The translations under genes and the position numbers were made by a program. A DNA stretch of 64,000 bases from an uncultured Kiritimatiellota bacterium. Its GTDB lineage: Bacteria; Verrucomicrobiota; Kiritimatiellia; RFP12; UBA1067. Each line of letters starts with the position of its first letter. Positions within the stretch are counted from its first letter, which is position 1. The stretch is taken from NCBI GenBank assembly GCA_934643865.1, contig CAKUCX010000013.1:4146-68145 (forward strand). Reading direction: 5' to 3'. Shown here piece after piece: positions 1-7,786 of this stretch. The notes below the pieces were generated by a model. It ran no database searches and had not been told where the DNA came from. It saw only the letters and a list, made by a program, of their open reading frames with translations.

Positions 1-1
1 G

Positions 2-3000
2 GGCAACACCGGCGTCGAGGTCAAGTACACCGACCTGACGCTGGAGGACTGCACGGTCGTGGCGACAACGAAGGAGCCGTCCTACACGCAGAACAACAAC
101 GGCATGGCCGCGCTCGGCTTCGCGGTCGTCTCCACGGACAACGCGACCGGGAATGCGACGCCCAAGCCCGAGGGGACGATCACCATCACGGGTACGAAAG
201 GCTCCTACACGGGCCTCGTCGGCCTCGGGTCGCTGGATTCCGTGAAGACGGGCTTCGCGGATTTTGAGGATGCGCACTACGCGGTCTCCGGCGGCACGTT
301 CTCGGATGCGGTTCTTCCCGAGTACTGTGCGGCGGGCTTCATCCCGACGGCGAACGACAACGGCACCTACGGCGTGAAGGAGGGCACGTATGTCGCCGCG
401 ATTGTCACCACCGGCTACGAGACGCTGGAGGCCGCCCTTGCGGCGGCGGACGCGGGTGCGACGGTGAAGATGCTCGCGGATGTTGTGCTGACGGAAAAGC
501 AGACCATCGCCAAGGCACTTGTCCTTGACCTGAACGGCAAGACCATCAGCAGCACGGTCAATCAGTTCATCACCATTGCAAAGGGTGGCGACCTTACGGT
601 CAACGACGCGACGGGCGAGGGCCGCATCGAGAACACGGTGACGGATTCTTCCAGCGGACGTGTCATTTTCATGGAGGGTGGCGTCCTGACGGTGAACGGT
701 GGTACGCTTGCGTCCAATTCGTCAAAGGCATCGTATTACGCGACTATTGAGTTCAAGAATGACAGTTACTCAACCGTGAACATCGCGGGTGGCCGGATTG
801 AGTCGATTCGCACGGCGAACCATGCGGACGGTGCCATTAAAGTGAATGCGGTTGCGCGTGCCACAGTGAACGTGAGTGGCGGTGAGATCGTTGGAAGCAA
901 GGGGGGAATTCACTGTCTGAACGCCTATAGTACGATCAACATCTCCGATGGAACGATCATTGGAAAGAATGGTAACGCCGTGTACTCTGGTCCCTACAAC
1001 ACAATCACGGTTTCGGGCGGTACGTTGACGCCCGGAGGGACGGCGGCGGCACTCGCCATCGGCGGTGGAAGTTGCACGGTGACGATTGGCCGCGAAGGTG
1101 GCGTGGTCGGGGATGTGACGATTCCCTCCATTGACTTCGAGCCTGGCTATTCTGTCAATGCGGCGACGGTGTACCTGTTCAGCGGTATCGTCCAGAAATT
1201 CTTGGACTGGGACAAGATGACGGTTAAAGAGCCTGTCTCGCAGGGCAAGGACAAACTGCTCGTGGGAACGGACATTTCCAAGAGCCTCCCCGGTAGCGAC
1301 TTGCTGTGCCAGTTGGATGCGGAGAGTGGGCTTTACGAGATTGTCAAGTTGACGGTCGAGAACGCGGTGGCGATTGTCACCCATGACGGTACGGAGACTC
1401 CCTACCGCACGGTCGAACAAGCCGTTCGGGCGGTGGCGGACGGCGATACGCTGACGCTGAAGGTGGACCATACGGGTTCGCAGTCCCTCTCGTTCTCGGC
1501 GAAGAACGTGACGGTCGATCTCGGCGGCAAGACGCTCACGTACACGGGCGCGACCGGGGGGCTCTCTTCGGCTCTTTCCTTCAACCAGAGCACGGCATCC
1601 GACAACACCGTGACGGTGAAGAACGGCACGATTGTCGCGAAGGCACAGGATGCCACGTGTGTCCGTGCGGAGATGACGGGCGACCTCTCGAAGACGCTGA
1701 AGGTTGTCTTCGGCGAGAACCTGACGCTGACGAGTGGGAATACCAGCCGCTACGGCGGTGTCGTCCTCGGCACGGGCGCGCGCACGGCGTTTCCCTGCGA
1801 GAAGATGACGAAGGGCGGTCTGCTCGTCACGGAGGGTGAAAAGCAGTGGATCTACGGTGAGACGGAAACGGCGTTCACCCATGCAAACGGTTCGGAGGTC
1901 ACGCTGCTGAACAATTGGTACTGCACGGACACCGACGGCGCGATCAAGGTGCCGGAGACATGCGCCTTTGGTTCGGCAAAGCTGAATCTGGATGGGCACA
2001 CGATTAAGCATTTTCCGTACGGTGCGGGTGCCGCCATCGTGATGGGTAACGATGCGAAACCGTCCGAGGGTACGGCGGTCAAGACGCTGGAGATCTCGAA
2101 CGGTATCATCGAAACGCTCCGTCACGGCGCGGCGGTCTGCGGCTCGAACAAGACCCTCACGCTCGATGGGGTCACGCTGACGACGACGGGCGACAAGATG
2201 TACGGCCTCTACGCGAACGGCATGACGAGCGGGAACACGGTCACGCTGAAGAACGGAAGCGCGGTGGTGTCCGAGAAGGCTACGGGCATCTACTTCCCCG
2301 GCGCGGGGACGCTGACGGTGGAGGATTCCAACGTCACGGGCGGCATGAGCGGCATCGAGGTCCGGGCCGGCGTGTTCAATGTCTCGGGCACGAGCGTGAT
2401 CGCGTCGACGGCGGCGGAATTCAGCTTCACGAACAACGACAACGGCATCACGACGACGGGTGCGGCGGTCGCGGCGGTGAAGCACACGGTCGGCAACGAC
2501 CTTGCGGTCACGATCACCGGCGGCATGTTCAAGGGACCGCGCGGGTTCTACGCGAACGATCCGAACGTGGCCAAGCCCGGCACGGTGACGGTCTCCATCA
2601 GCGGCGGCGTGTTCAGCACCGACGTTGAGAAGAAATACCTCGCCGACGGCTGCAAGACCATCCAGCAGACGATCGACGGTACGCTCTACTACGTGGTGGG
2701 TCCGGCGATTACGCAGATTGGAGTCACGCTCGGCGGCGTGAAGAAGGAAATGCCGTTCCCGGACGCCTGGCTCGCGGACAACATCGGCGCGGATGCGGCC
2801 ACCTGGACGACGGCGGCGCTGGAGGAGAAGGCCGCGAACGAGCTTGCGAAGTGGCAGTGCTACCTCTTCGGCCTCGATCCGAACAAGAAGGACGCGAAGG
2901 TCGTCGCGACGGCCGGGCAGGGCACGGACGAGGCGATTCCGCTCGCCGTGGCGAACGCGGACGCCTCCGCCTCGCCGCTCGTGAAGGGCGGGTACGTGAA

Positions 3001-3154
3001 GGTGGCGTACGTCCTCAAGGGCTCGAACGACCGCACGATGTGGACGCAGGTGGCGACTTCCGACAAACGGGACGGCCTCGCGATTCCGCTTACGGACACG
3101 ACCTACAAGTTCTACCGCGTGGACGTGACGGTCACGTCCGCCGAGGGCAACTAA
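2..3154 (+). CDS. Large secreted/surface parallel beta-helix protein (5' truncated by window)
   Basis: The reading frame is open from the first bases of the window, so the true start and any signal peptide lie upstream; about 1050 residues are visible. It is built of Gly/Thr/Val-rich repeats with many ISGG or VSGGT turns and NGT/NGG ladders, typical of right-handed parallel beta-helix surface proteins. Two modules have the form 'YETLEAALAAAD..TVKMLADV' and 'YRTVEQAVRAVADGDTLTL', each followed by a D-L-x-G-K-T strand, a layout common in gut PVC and Clostridia adhesin-like proteins. The last ~130 residues form a different domain ('LAKWQCYLFGLDPNKKDAK') of the kind seen at the end of PVC surface proteins. 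It probably heads an operon with the two secreted proteins downstream (21-bp gap). The ligand is unknown. Confidence 0.8.
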   Translation, partial: GNTGVEVKYTDLTLEDCTVVATTKEPSYTQNNNGMAALGFAVVSTDNATGNATPKPEGTITITGTKGSYTGLVGLGSLDSVKTGFADFEDAHYAVSGGTFSDAVLPEYCAAGFIPTANDNGTYGVKEGTYVAAIVTTGYETLEAALAAADAGATVKMLADVVLTEKQTIAKALVLDLNGKTISSTVNQFITIAKGGDLTVNDATGEGRIENTVTDSSSGRVIFMEGGVLTVNGGTLASNSSKASYYATIEFKNDSYSTVNIAGGRIESIRTANHADGAIKVNAVARATVNVSGGEIVGSKGGIHCLNAYSTINISDGTIIGKNGNAVYSGPYNTITVSGGTLTPGGTAAALAIGGGSCTVTIGREGGVVGDVTIPSIDFEPGYSVNAATVYLFSGIVQKFLDWDKMTVKEPVSQGKDKLLVGTDISKSLPGSDLLCQLDAESGLYEIVKLTVENAVAIVTHDGTETPYRTVEQAVRAVADGDTLTLKVDHTGSQSLSFSAKNVTVDLGGKTLTYTGATGGLSSALSFNQSTASDNTVTVKNGTIVAKAQDATCVRAEMTGDLSKTLKVVFGENLTLTSGNTSRYGGVVLGTGARTAFPCEKMTKGGLLVTEGEKQWIYGETETAFTHANGSEVTLLNNWYCTDTDGAIKVPETCAFGSAKLNLDGHTIKHFPYGAGAAIVMGNDAKPSEGTAVKTLEISNGIIETLRHGAAVCGSNKTLTLDGVTLTTTGDKMYGLYANGMTSGNTVTLKNGSAVVSEKATGIYFPGAGTLTVEDSNVTGGMSGIEVRAGVFNVSGTSVIASTAAEFSFTNNDNGITTTGAAVAAVKHTVGNDLAVTITGGMFKGPRGFYANDPNVAKPGTVTVSISGGVFSTDVEKKYLADGCKTIQQTIDGTLYYVVGPAITQIGVTLGGVKKEMPFPDAWLADNIGADAATWTTAALEEKAANELAKWQCYLFGLDPNKKDAKVVATAGQGTDEAIPLAVANADASASPLVKGGYVKVAYVLKGSNDRTMWTQVATSDKRDGLAIPLTDTTYKFYRVDVTVTSAEGN

Positions 3155-3175
3155 GGCAGGGAGGGGGAAGACAAG

Positions 3176-3976
3176 ATGAAGAGCAACAGGAACAGGATGA
3201 AGACGGCGCTGCGTGCGCTCGTGTGCGCGGCCCTGCTGGGCGGCTCGGCTGCTGCGGCGGTCTCGGAGGACGCGGGGATCATCGGGTTCTCGACGAAGGG
3301 TCCCGACCGGTACGCGGACGGCACGACCGTCCTCGACGGCGAGGTGTACGCCCTCGTGTGGACGCGCAGCGGGACGGCGTTCGCGGGGTTCAACGTGGAC
3401 GGCACGCCGGTGGACCGGGACAACGCCTCGGTCCTCTACGCGGCGCCGCTCGCGAAGGGCGGACGGTGTGAGTCGATCAAGTTCGTGGTCGATCCGCTCA
3501 TTCTGAAGGGATGGCTGGCGAACGGCGTCCTCTCGCTCCACCTGCTCGACACGCGCGCCTGGGCGGCGGACGGCACGGCGGCGGTGGCGGGTGCCACCCG
3601 CGTGCAGGGTTCGACGTGCGTGACGGAGGGCGTCTCGGTCGAGACGGCCGCCGCCGCGCCCTTCGCCTCGGCGACGGGCGGCACGGGCGAGAAACCCGTC
3701 TATGCGGCCTCCGCCGTGGGGACGGATGTGCCGTCGCCGAAGATCACGGGCATCCGCGTGGAGGGCGACGCGGTCGTGCTGACCGTCGCGAACACGGTCG
3801 GCGCGCTCGACTACGCCGTCTCGGCGGGGACGACGCCGGCGGCGGACGACGACGCGCATGCGTCCCGCCCCGTCTCGGGCGCGGCGGCGAAGGGGACGGT
3901 CATCGAGCTGCGCGTGCCGCGCGACCCGAACGCCACGTCCCAATTCTTCCGCGTGGGGCGCAATCCGCTCAACTGA
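3176..3976 (+). CDS. Secreted protein of unknown function
   Basis: This 266-residue protein has an N-terminal signal peptide: basic MKSNRNRMK, a hydrophobic stretch to about residue 27 and an Ala-rich cleavage region. The start follows a purine-rich GGGAGGGGGAAG ribosome site. A second ATG at 3197 could be used instead and gives a more compact signal peptide. No catalytic motif is recognised. Ala/Thr/Val-rich beta segments and a C-terminal half with 'SPKITGIRVEGDAVVLTV' resemble secreted accessory proteins encoded beside large beta-helix surface proteins. It sits 21 bp after that protein and 22 bp before the next secreted protein, so the three are probably co-transcribed. Function is unknown. 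Confidence 0.75.
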   Translation: MKSNRNRMKTALRALVCAALLGGSAAAAVSEDAGIIGFSTKGPDRYADGTTVLDGEVYALVWTRSGTAFAGFNVDGTPVDRDNASVLYAAPLAKGGRCESIKFVVDPLILKGWLANGVLSLHLLDTRAWAADGTAAVAGATRVQGSTCVTEGVSVETAAAAPFASATGGTGEKPVYAASAVGTDVPSPKITGIRVEGDAVVLTVANTVGALDYAVSAGTTPAADDDAHASRPVSGAAAKGTVIELRVPRDPNATSQFFRVGRNPLN

Positions 3977-3998
3977 TTTCAGCAAGGAGGGGTAGAAG

Positions 3999-4811
3999 AT
4001 GAAGACGATTCTGAAATGGACGGCCTGCGCCGCGTGCGCGGTCTGGGCAGGCGCTTCGGCATCCGCCGCGACGGAGACGGTGACGGGACAGAACGTGATC
4101 GGGCTCACGACGATTGAAAACGACAGCCGGGCGTATTTGCCGCTCGCGGCGGCGTACACGGGGACGGACGCGACGAAGCTGACGGTCGCGAACATCGTCC
4201 AGACGGCGACGCTCGCCGAGGGCGACGAACTCTACGCCTACGATCCCGAGCGGAAGCAGTACGATGTCTACACGCTGGGGACGGACGGGAAATGGACGGC
4301 CGTGAAGACGGTCGAGGTGTCCGCGTCCGGCACGGCGACGGAGACGACGAGCCCGGCGGCGGCGAATCGGGTGATCACGCGCGGGCGCGGCTTCTGGATT
4401 GTGCGCAAGGGCGCGGCGAGCGGCGCGAAGCCGGTGCGCCTCGTCGGGGACGTCCCGGCGACGGCGGCGACGGTGACGATTCCGGCGGCGGTGGACGGCA
4501 AGCCCTCCGCCACGCTCGTCGGCGTGCCGTCCGACTGGAAGCTCAACGAGACCGATTGGACGGGCAAGGCCGTGCGGAAGGACACGATCCGCGTCCTGAA
4601 CGAAGACGGCGAAGCCTGGCACGAGATTCATTACGATGAAACGAAGTCGAAGTGGATCGAGTACTGGCAGGAAATGGATGCGACCACGAAGACGATTACG
4701 TTCAAGACGAGTGAAGACCCCGTCCTGAAGGGGGGCTATGCCGTGTGGTACATGCGCGCGGGGACGGATTCATTCACCCTCACGCTTCCGCGCTACACGC
4801 TTCCGCGCTAA
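3999..4811 (+). CDS. Secreted PVC-type surface-associated protein of unknown function
   Basis: This 270-residue protein has a clear signal peptide (MKTILKW, a hydrophobic core, and an ASAS-A/ATETV cleavage region near residue 23). Its start lies 8 nt after a strong AAGGAGG at 3984-3990. The pattern 'GQNVIGLTTI', 'LAEGDELYAYDPE..YDVYTL', then 'RGRGFWIVRKG' and 'VRLVGDV' matches a secreted family that recurs in Kiritimatiellota/Verrucomicrobiota next to large beta-helix proteins. I recognise this from pattern memory only. It is the third gene of the apparent surface operon. No enzymatic residues are apparent, and a structural or assembly role at the cell surface is inference. Confidence 0.75.
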   Translation: MKTILKWTACAACAVWAGASASAATETVTGQNVIGLTTIENDSRAYLPLAAAYTGTDATKLTVANIVQTATLAEGDELYAYDPERKQYDVYTLGTDGKWTAVKTVEVSASGTATETTSPAAANRVITRGRGFWIVRKGAASGAKPVRLVGDVPATAATVTIPAAVDGKPSATLVGVPSDWKLNETDWTGKAVRKDTIRVLNEDGEAWHEIHYDETKSKWIEYWQEMDATTKTITFKTSEDPVLKGGYAVWYMRAGTDSFTLTLPRYTLPR

Positions 4812-4831
4812 CGGCTGAAAGGAGTCAGAAC

Positions 4832-5353
4832 ATGAAGTTTCGTAGAATTTTGTTTGCCTTTGCGGTTCTGGCGGCATGTGCGTCGTTGAGGGCCGGCACG
4901 CTCTACTGGTGCGTCGATTCGTCGGACGGCGGTTCCGAGACGTTCAAGTCGGCCTATACGGCGGCCAAGGAGAAAGTGGGAGAAGGAAAGCTCTTCATCG
5001 GAGCCTACCAGGACAACAAGTATCTGGAGAAGATTGAGCTGACGTTGTCGGATGGCGTGATCAGCGCCGCCGGCATCGGCGGCGGAAGCCTCTACTTCAC
5101 GGTGGACGATTCGGCGTTGTCGGCGTTCCGCTGGGAGATCATGGCGGAGGCGACCTCGTACTTCACGAGCGGGACAGTCACCTACAAGGACCTGCTCGCG
5201 GCGTCGGCGCTGGTCTCCTCGCCCTTGGTCAACCACACGGCGTACAATGTGGCGGGCCTGGCGTGGAACCCCGCGCCCGTGCCGGAGCCGACGAGCGGAC
5301 TGCTGCTGCTCGTCGGCGGCGCGCTCCTTGCCCTTCGAAGGAGAAGGCGTTAG
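4832..5353 (+). CDS. PEP-CTERM sorting-domain protein
   Basis: This 173-residue exported protein has a signal peptide over residues 1-22 (cleavage near 'LRAG-TLYW') and a C-terminal PEP-CTERM signal: VPEPTSG, a ~14-residue hydrophobic helix and a terminal Arg cluster (LRRRRR). Such tails are recognised by an exosortase/EpsH-type transpeptidase, which implies that the genome encodes one; none lies in this window. The start at 4832 follows AAAGGAG by about 8 nt; the longer in-frame extension to 4745 overlaps the previous gene and is rejected. The stop codon TAG is part of the first unit of the heptamer repeat that follows. The passenger region matches no enzyme I know. Confidence 0.85.
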   Translation: MKFRRILFAFAVLAACASLRAGTLYWCVDSSDGGSETFKSAYTAAKEKVGEGKLFIGAYQDNKYLEKIELTLSDGVISAAGIGGGSLYFTVDDSALSAFRWEIMAEATSYFTSGTVTYKDLLAASALVSSPLVNHTAYNVAGLAWNPAPVPEPTSGLLLLVGGALLALRRRRR

Positions 5354-5432
5354 GTGTTAGGTGTTAGGTTTTAGGTTCTAGGTTTTAGGTTTTAGCTAGG
5401 TGCTAGGTGCTAGGTGCTAGGTTTTAGGTTTT
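5350..5432 (+). repeat. Heptamer tandem repeat (YTAGGTK) starting at a stop codon
   Basis: About eleven imperfect copies of a 7-bp unit lie here: TTAGGTG, TTAGGTT, CTAGGTT and CTAGGTG variants, with one 4-bp slip at 5392-5395. The first unit contains the stop codon of the PEP-CTERM gene. The block is T/A-rich in a GC-rich genome. An 8-bp inverted repeat follows directly (CGCGCGGC at 5433-5440 and its complement at 5454-5461), which could form a stem-loop but has no T-tract. The remainder up to 5580 shows no gene. Confidence 0.9.
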
Positions 5433-5577
5433 CGCGCGGCGTCCCACGGGAGGGCCGCGCGTGTTGCGGCCACACCCACGCCGGGCCACAGTCGGACGTC
5501 CCGCGCTGACACGCCGCGCATCAACCTGGCGGAACTGTTCCGAAGTGAAATCACGCGGCCACAGGGCGGCGCTTTTT

Positions 5578-5586
5578 TGGTACAAT
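5578..5586 (+). promoter_or_regulatory. Extended -10 promoter for asd
   Basis: TGGTACAAT (TGn plus TACAAT at 5581-5586) lies about 43 nt before the asd start. There is no convincing -35 at 16-18 bp, so the extended -10 probably carries recognition. Confidence 0.6.
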
Positions 5587-5628
5587 GTCCGCCTAGACGG
5601 GCCGCGTGCCCATGTTAAGGAAAAGTCA

Positions 5629-6642
5629 ATGAGCAAAGAGTACAAGGTCGGCCTCGTGGGCGTCGGCGCCGTCGGCGCCGAGATGATCAAGGTTCTGAAG
5701 GACCGCGGCTTCCCGTGCGGGAAGGTGCAGGTCTTCGCGTCGCGCGCGCGCGACGAAGTGATCGGCGGCGAGACGTACCACGTCCGCAAGGCGGACGAGA
5801 ACTCCTTCAAGGGCCTCGACATTGTGCTTTTCGCGGGCAAGACGGACGTCGCGCGCCAGCTCAGGGACGCCGTCGTCAAGGCCGGCGCCAAGATGATCGA
5901 CAACTCGCGCGCGTTCCGCCAGGACCCCGACGTGCCGCTCGTCGTGCCGCAGGTCAACCCCGAGGACCTCGACTGGAACAAGGGCGTCATCGCGAACCCG
6001 AACTGCACGACGGCCATCATGCTCGAAGCCGTTGCGCCGCTCCACAAGGCGAAGGGGCTCAAACGCCTCGTCGCCGCCACCTACCAGGCCGCCTCCGGCG
6101 CGGGCAAGCCCGGCCTCGACGAGCTGGAGGACCAGATCCACGCCTACGCGAAGGGCGAGCCGCTCGCCGTGAAGGCGTTCCAGCACCCGCTCATGTGCAA
6201 CCTCATCCCGCATATCGACGCATTCGACGAGACGAACTGGTACACGCTCGAAGAACTCAAGATGCGCAACGAGGCGCGCAAGATGCTCCACCTCCCCGCG
6301 CTCAGGCTCAGCTGCACGTGCGTGCGCGTGCCGATCGCCCGCGCCCACTCCGAGTCCCTCAACCTGGAGTTCGAGGAGGACATCACGCCCGAGGAGGCGC
6401 GCGAGATCCTCTCGCGCGCCGAGGGCGTGAAGGTGGTGGACGATCCGCTGAACGGCGCCTACCCGATGCCGCTCGACGCGACGGCGAAGGACGACGTCCT
6501 CGTCGGGCGCATCCGCCAGGACATCAGCCGCGACGATCGGAAGGGCCTAGAGATGTTCGTTTCGGGCGACCAGCTGTTGCGCGGCGCCGCCCTGAACGCG
6601 GTCGAGATCGCCGAGCACCTCGTCGCGCGCGGCCTCGTGTGA
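5629..6642 (+). CDS. asd: Aspartate-semialdehyde dehydrogenase
   Basis: The enzyme reduces L-aspartyl-4-phosphate to L-aspartate 4-semialdehyde with NADPH, the branch point to lysine/diaminopimelate, threonine and methionine. It has 337 residues, normal for the family. Visible features are the N-terminal dinucleotide-binding loop GVGAVG (residues 11-16), the catalytic cysteine in NPNCTT (Cys126), a 'YQAASGAG' substrate loop, and 'RVPIARAHSES' containing the conserved Arg/His region. ATG 5629 follows a weak AAGGAAAAG site; an upstream in-frame extension to 5461 is rejected because it crosses the promoter and has no homology to the family. The gene stands alone behind its own promoter. Confidence 0.95.
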   Translation: MSKEYKVGLVGVGAVGAEMIKVLKDRGFPCGKVQVFASRARDEVIGGETYHVRKADENSFKGLDIVLFAGKTDVARQLRDAVVKAGAKMIDNSRAFRQDPDVPLVVPQVNPEDLDWNKGVIANPNCTTAIMLEAVAPLHKAKGLKRLVAATYQAASGAGKPGLDELEDQIHAYAKGEPLAVKAFQHPLMCNLIPHIDAFDETNWYTLEELKMRNEARKMLHLPALRLSCTCVRVPIARAHSESLNLEFEEDITPEEAREILSRAEGVKVVDDPLNGAYPMPLDATAKDDVLVGRIRQDISRDDRKGLEMFVSGDQLLRGAALNAVEIAEHLVARGLV

Positions 6643-6700
6643 AAAAAACGGGGCAGGCGTGTCAGATACGCGCGCCTCGGACGCCTTTGCCCGTCGTAGG

Positions 6701-6742
6701 CGAACACGACAAGCGACACGCTTTGTAAACGAACACGACAAG
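6701..6742 (+). repeat. 13-bp direct repeat in intergenic leader
   Basis: CGAACACGACAAG occurs at 6701-6713 and again at 6730-6742, 29 bp apart, just upstream of the His/Pro-rich secreted protein. The role is unknown; it could be an operator or a duplication. Confidence 0.6.
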
Positions 6743-6757
6743 ACAGGAGAACGAGAC

Positions 6758-7144
6758 ATGAAGAAGCTCATTGTTTTGACCCTTGCGGCAGTGGCCCTCG
6801 CCGGGACGGCGTCCGCGCGGCATCATCATCATCACCGGCGCGGCGACGCGATCGCGGGCGGCATCGCGGGCGGTATCGCGGCCGGCGTGACCGCCGCCAT
6901 CCTGGGCGCCCCCCCGCCGCCTCCGCCCCCGCCGCCTCCGCCCCCGCCGCCGCCGGTCGTCGTCCAGCAGCCGGTTTTCGTCCACCAGCCCGCGCCGGTC
7001 GTCGTCGCCCAGCCGGCGGTCGTGCAGCCCGCGCCGGTCGTCGTCACCCAGCCGACGGTCGTGCAGCCCGCGCCGGTCGTTGTGCCCCAGCCGGCGGTCG
7101 TCGTGCCGCCGCCGCCGCCGCCGCGCCCGCGGCCGCTGTGGTAA
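6758..7144 (+). CDS. Secreted His-, Gly- and Pro-rich low-complexity protein
   Basis: This 128-residue protein has a signal peptide (MKKLIVLTLAAVALAGTASA). The predicted mature part has three blocks: a His cluster (five consecutive His), a glycine-zipper-like GGIAGGIAAGVTAAI segment able to insert in a membrane, and a tail with a run of 15 prolines followed by Val-Gln-Pro repeats (QPAPVVV, QPAVV) ending in a second Pro run. The His cluster could bind metal, and the zipper plus Pro-rich tail suggests a periplasm-spanning or envelope protein. These roles are inference. The start follows AGGAGA by about 9 nt. The gene lies 16 bp upstream of gmk and may share its transcript. Confidence 0.75.
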   Translation: MKKLIVLTLAAVALAGTASARHHHHHRRGDAIAGGIAGGIAAGVTAAILGAPPPPPPPPPPPPPPPVVVQQPVFVHQPAPVVVAQPAVVQPAPVVVTQPTVVQPAPVVVPQPAVVVPPPPPPRPRPLW

Positions 7145-7160
7145 GACCTGCGGCGCGACC

Positions 7161-7763
7161 ATGACGGCCAAGCCGCTGTTCATCGTCCTTTCCGCGCCCT
7201 CGGGGTGCGGAAAGTCGACACTTGTCGACATGCTGCTCCAGGAATACCCCGACATGGAGTATTCCATCTCCTGCACGACGCGCGCGCCGCGCGGCGAGGA
7301 GGAGGACGGCCTCGACTACCATTTCCTCTCCCTCGCGCGCTTCCGCGCGCTGATCGACGAGGGGGCCTTCCTCGAATACGCCGAGGTCCACGGCAACTAC
7401 TACGGCACGCTGCGCCAGCCGATCGTGGACGTGCTGGCTGCGGGCCACTCGATGATCCTCGACATCGACGTCGCGGGGGCGGCGAAGGTGCGCCACGAGG
7501 TCTTCCACCATCTCCCGCCGGAGAATCCGCTGCGGGCGGGGTACATGGACGTCTTCCTCAATCCCCCGTCGATGGAGGCGCTGCGCGCGCGCCTGGAGGG
7601 GCGCGGCACGGACGCACCCGACGCGATCGCGCGCCGCCTCGCGAACGCGGAGGGCGAGATGGCCCGCGCGGGCGAGTACATGTTTCAGATCACGAACGAC
7701 GACCTCGCGCTCGCCTACCGGCGTCTCTGCGACCTCATCGACGTGAAGAGCGGCCGGATGTAG
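7161..7763 (+). CDS. gmk: Guanylate kinase
   Basis: This enzyme phosphorylates GMP to GDP with ATP and is essential for guanine nucleotide supply. It has 200 residues, normal for the family. The P-loop APSGCGKST is at about residues 12-20. It is followed by the GMP-binding region with 'SCTTRAPRGEEEDGLDYHF' and 'FLEYAEVHGNYYGT', and by the Asp pair in 'MILDIDVAGA'. ATG 7161 gives the canonical N-terminus directly before the P-loop; no clear Shine-Dalgarno precedes it, so it may depend on coupling to the gene 16 bp upstream. A GH127 gene follows after 23 bp. Confidence 0.95.
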   Translation: MTAKPLFIVLSAPSGCGKSTLVDMLLQEYPDMEYSISCTTRAPRGEEEDGLDYHFLSLARFRALIDEGAFLEYAEVHGNYYGTLRQPIVDVLAAGHSMILDIDVAGAAKVRHEVFHHLPPENPLRAGYMDVFLNPPSMEALRARLEGRGTDAPDAIARRLANAEGEMARAGEYMFQITNDDLALAYRRLCDLIDVKSGRM

Positions 7764-7786
7764 GCGCAGGAGCAAGGAGGAACAAG

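Noticed and set aside
770..4195. A very long open frame on the minus strand (over 1100 codons), and similar long antisense frames at 14379-17414, 33898-37503, 39544-43302 and 51769-54771
   Set aside because: They are Arg/Ala/His-rich translations opposite clear genes, a common artefact of high GC codon bias; none has a ribosome site or family motif.
5461..5628. N-terminal extension of asd
   Set aside because: It crosses the promoter and is unlike the family; the canonical enzyme starts at 5629.
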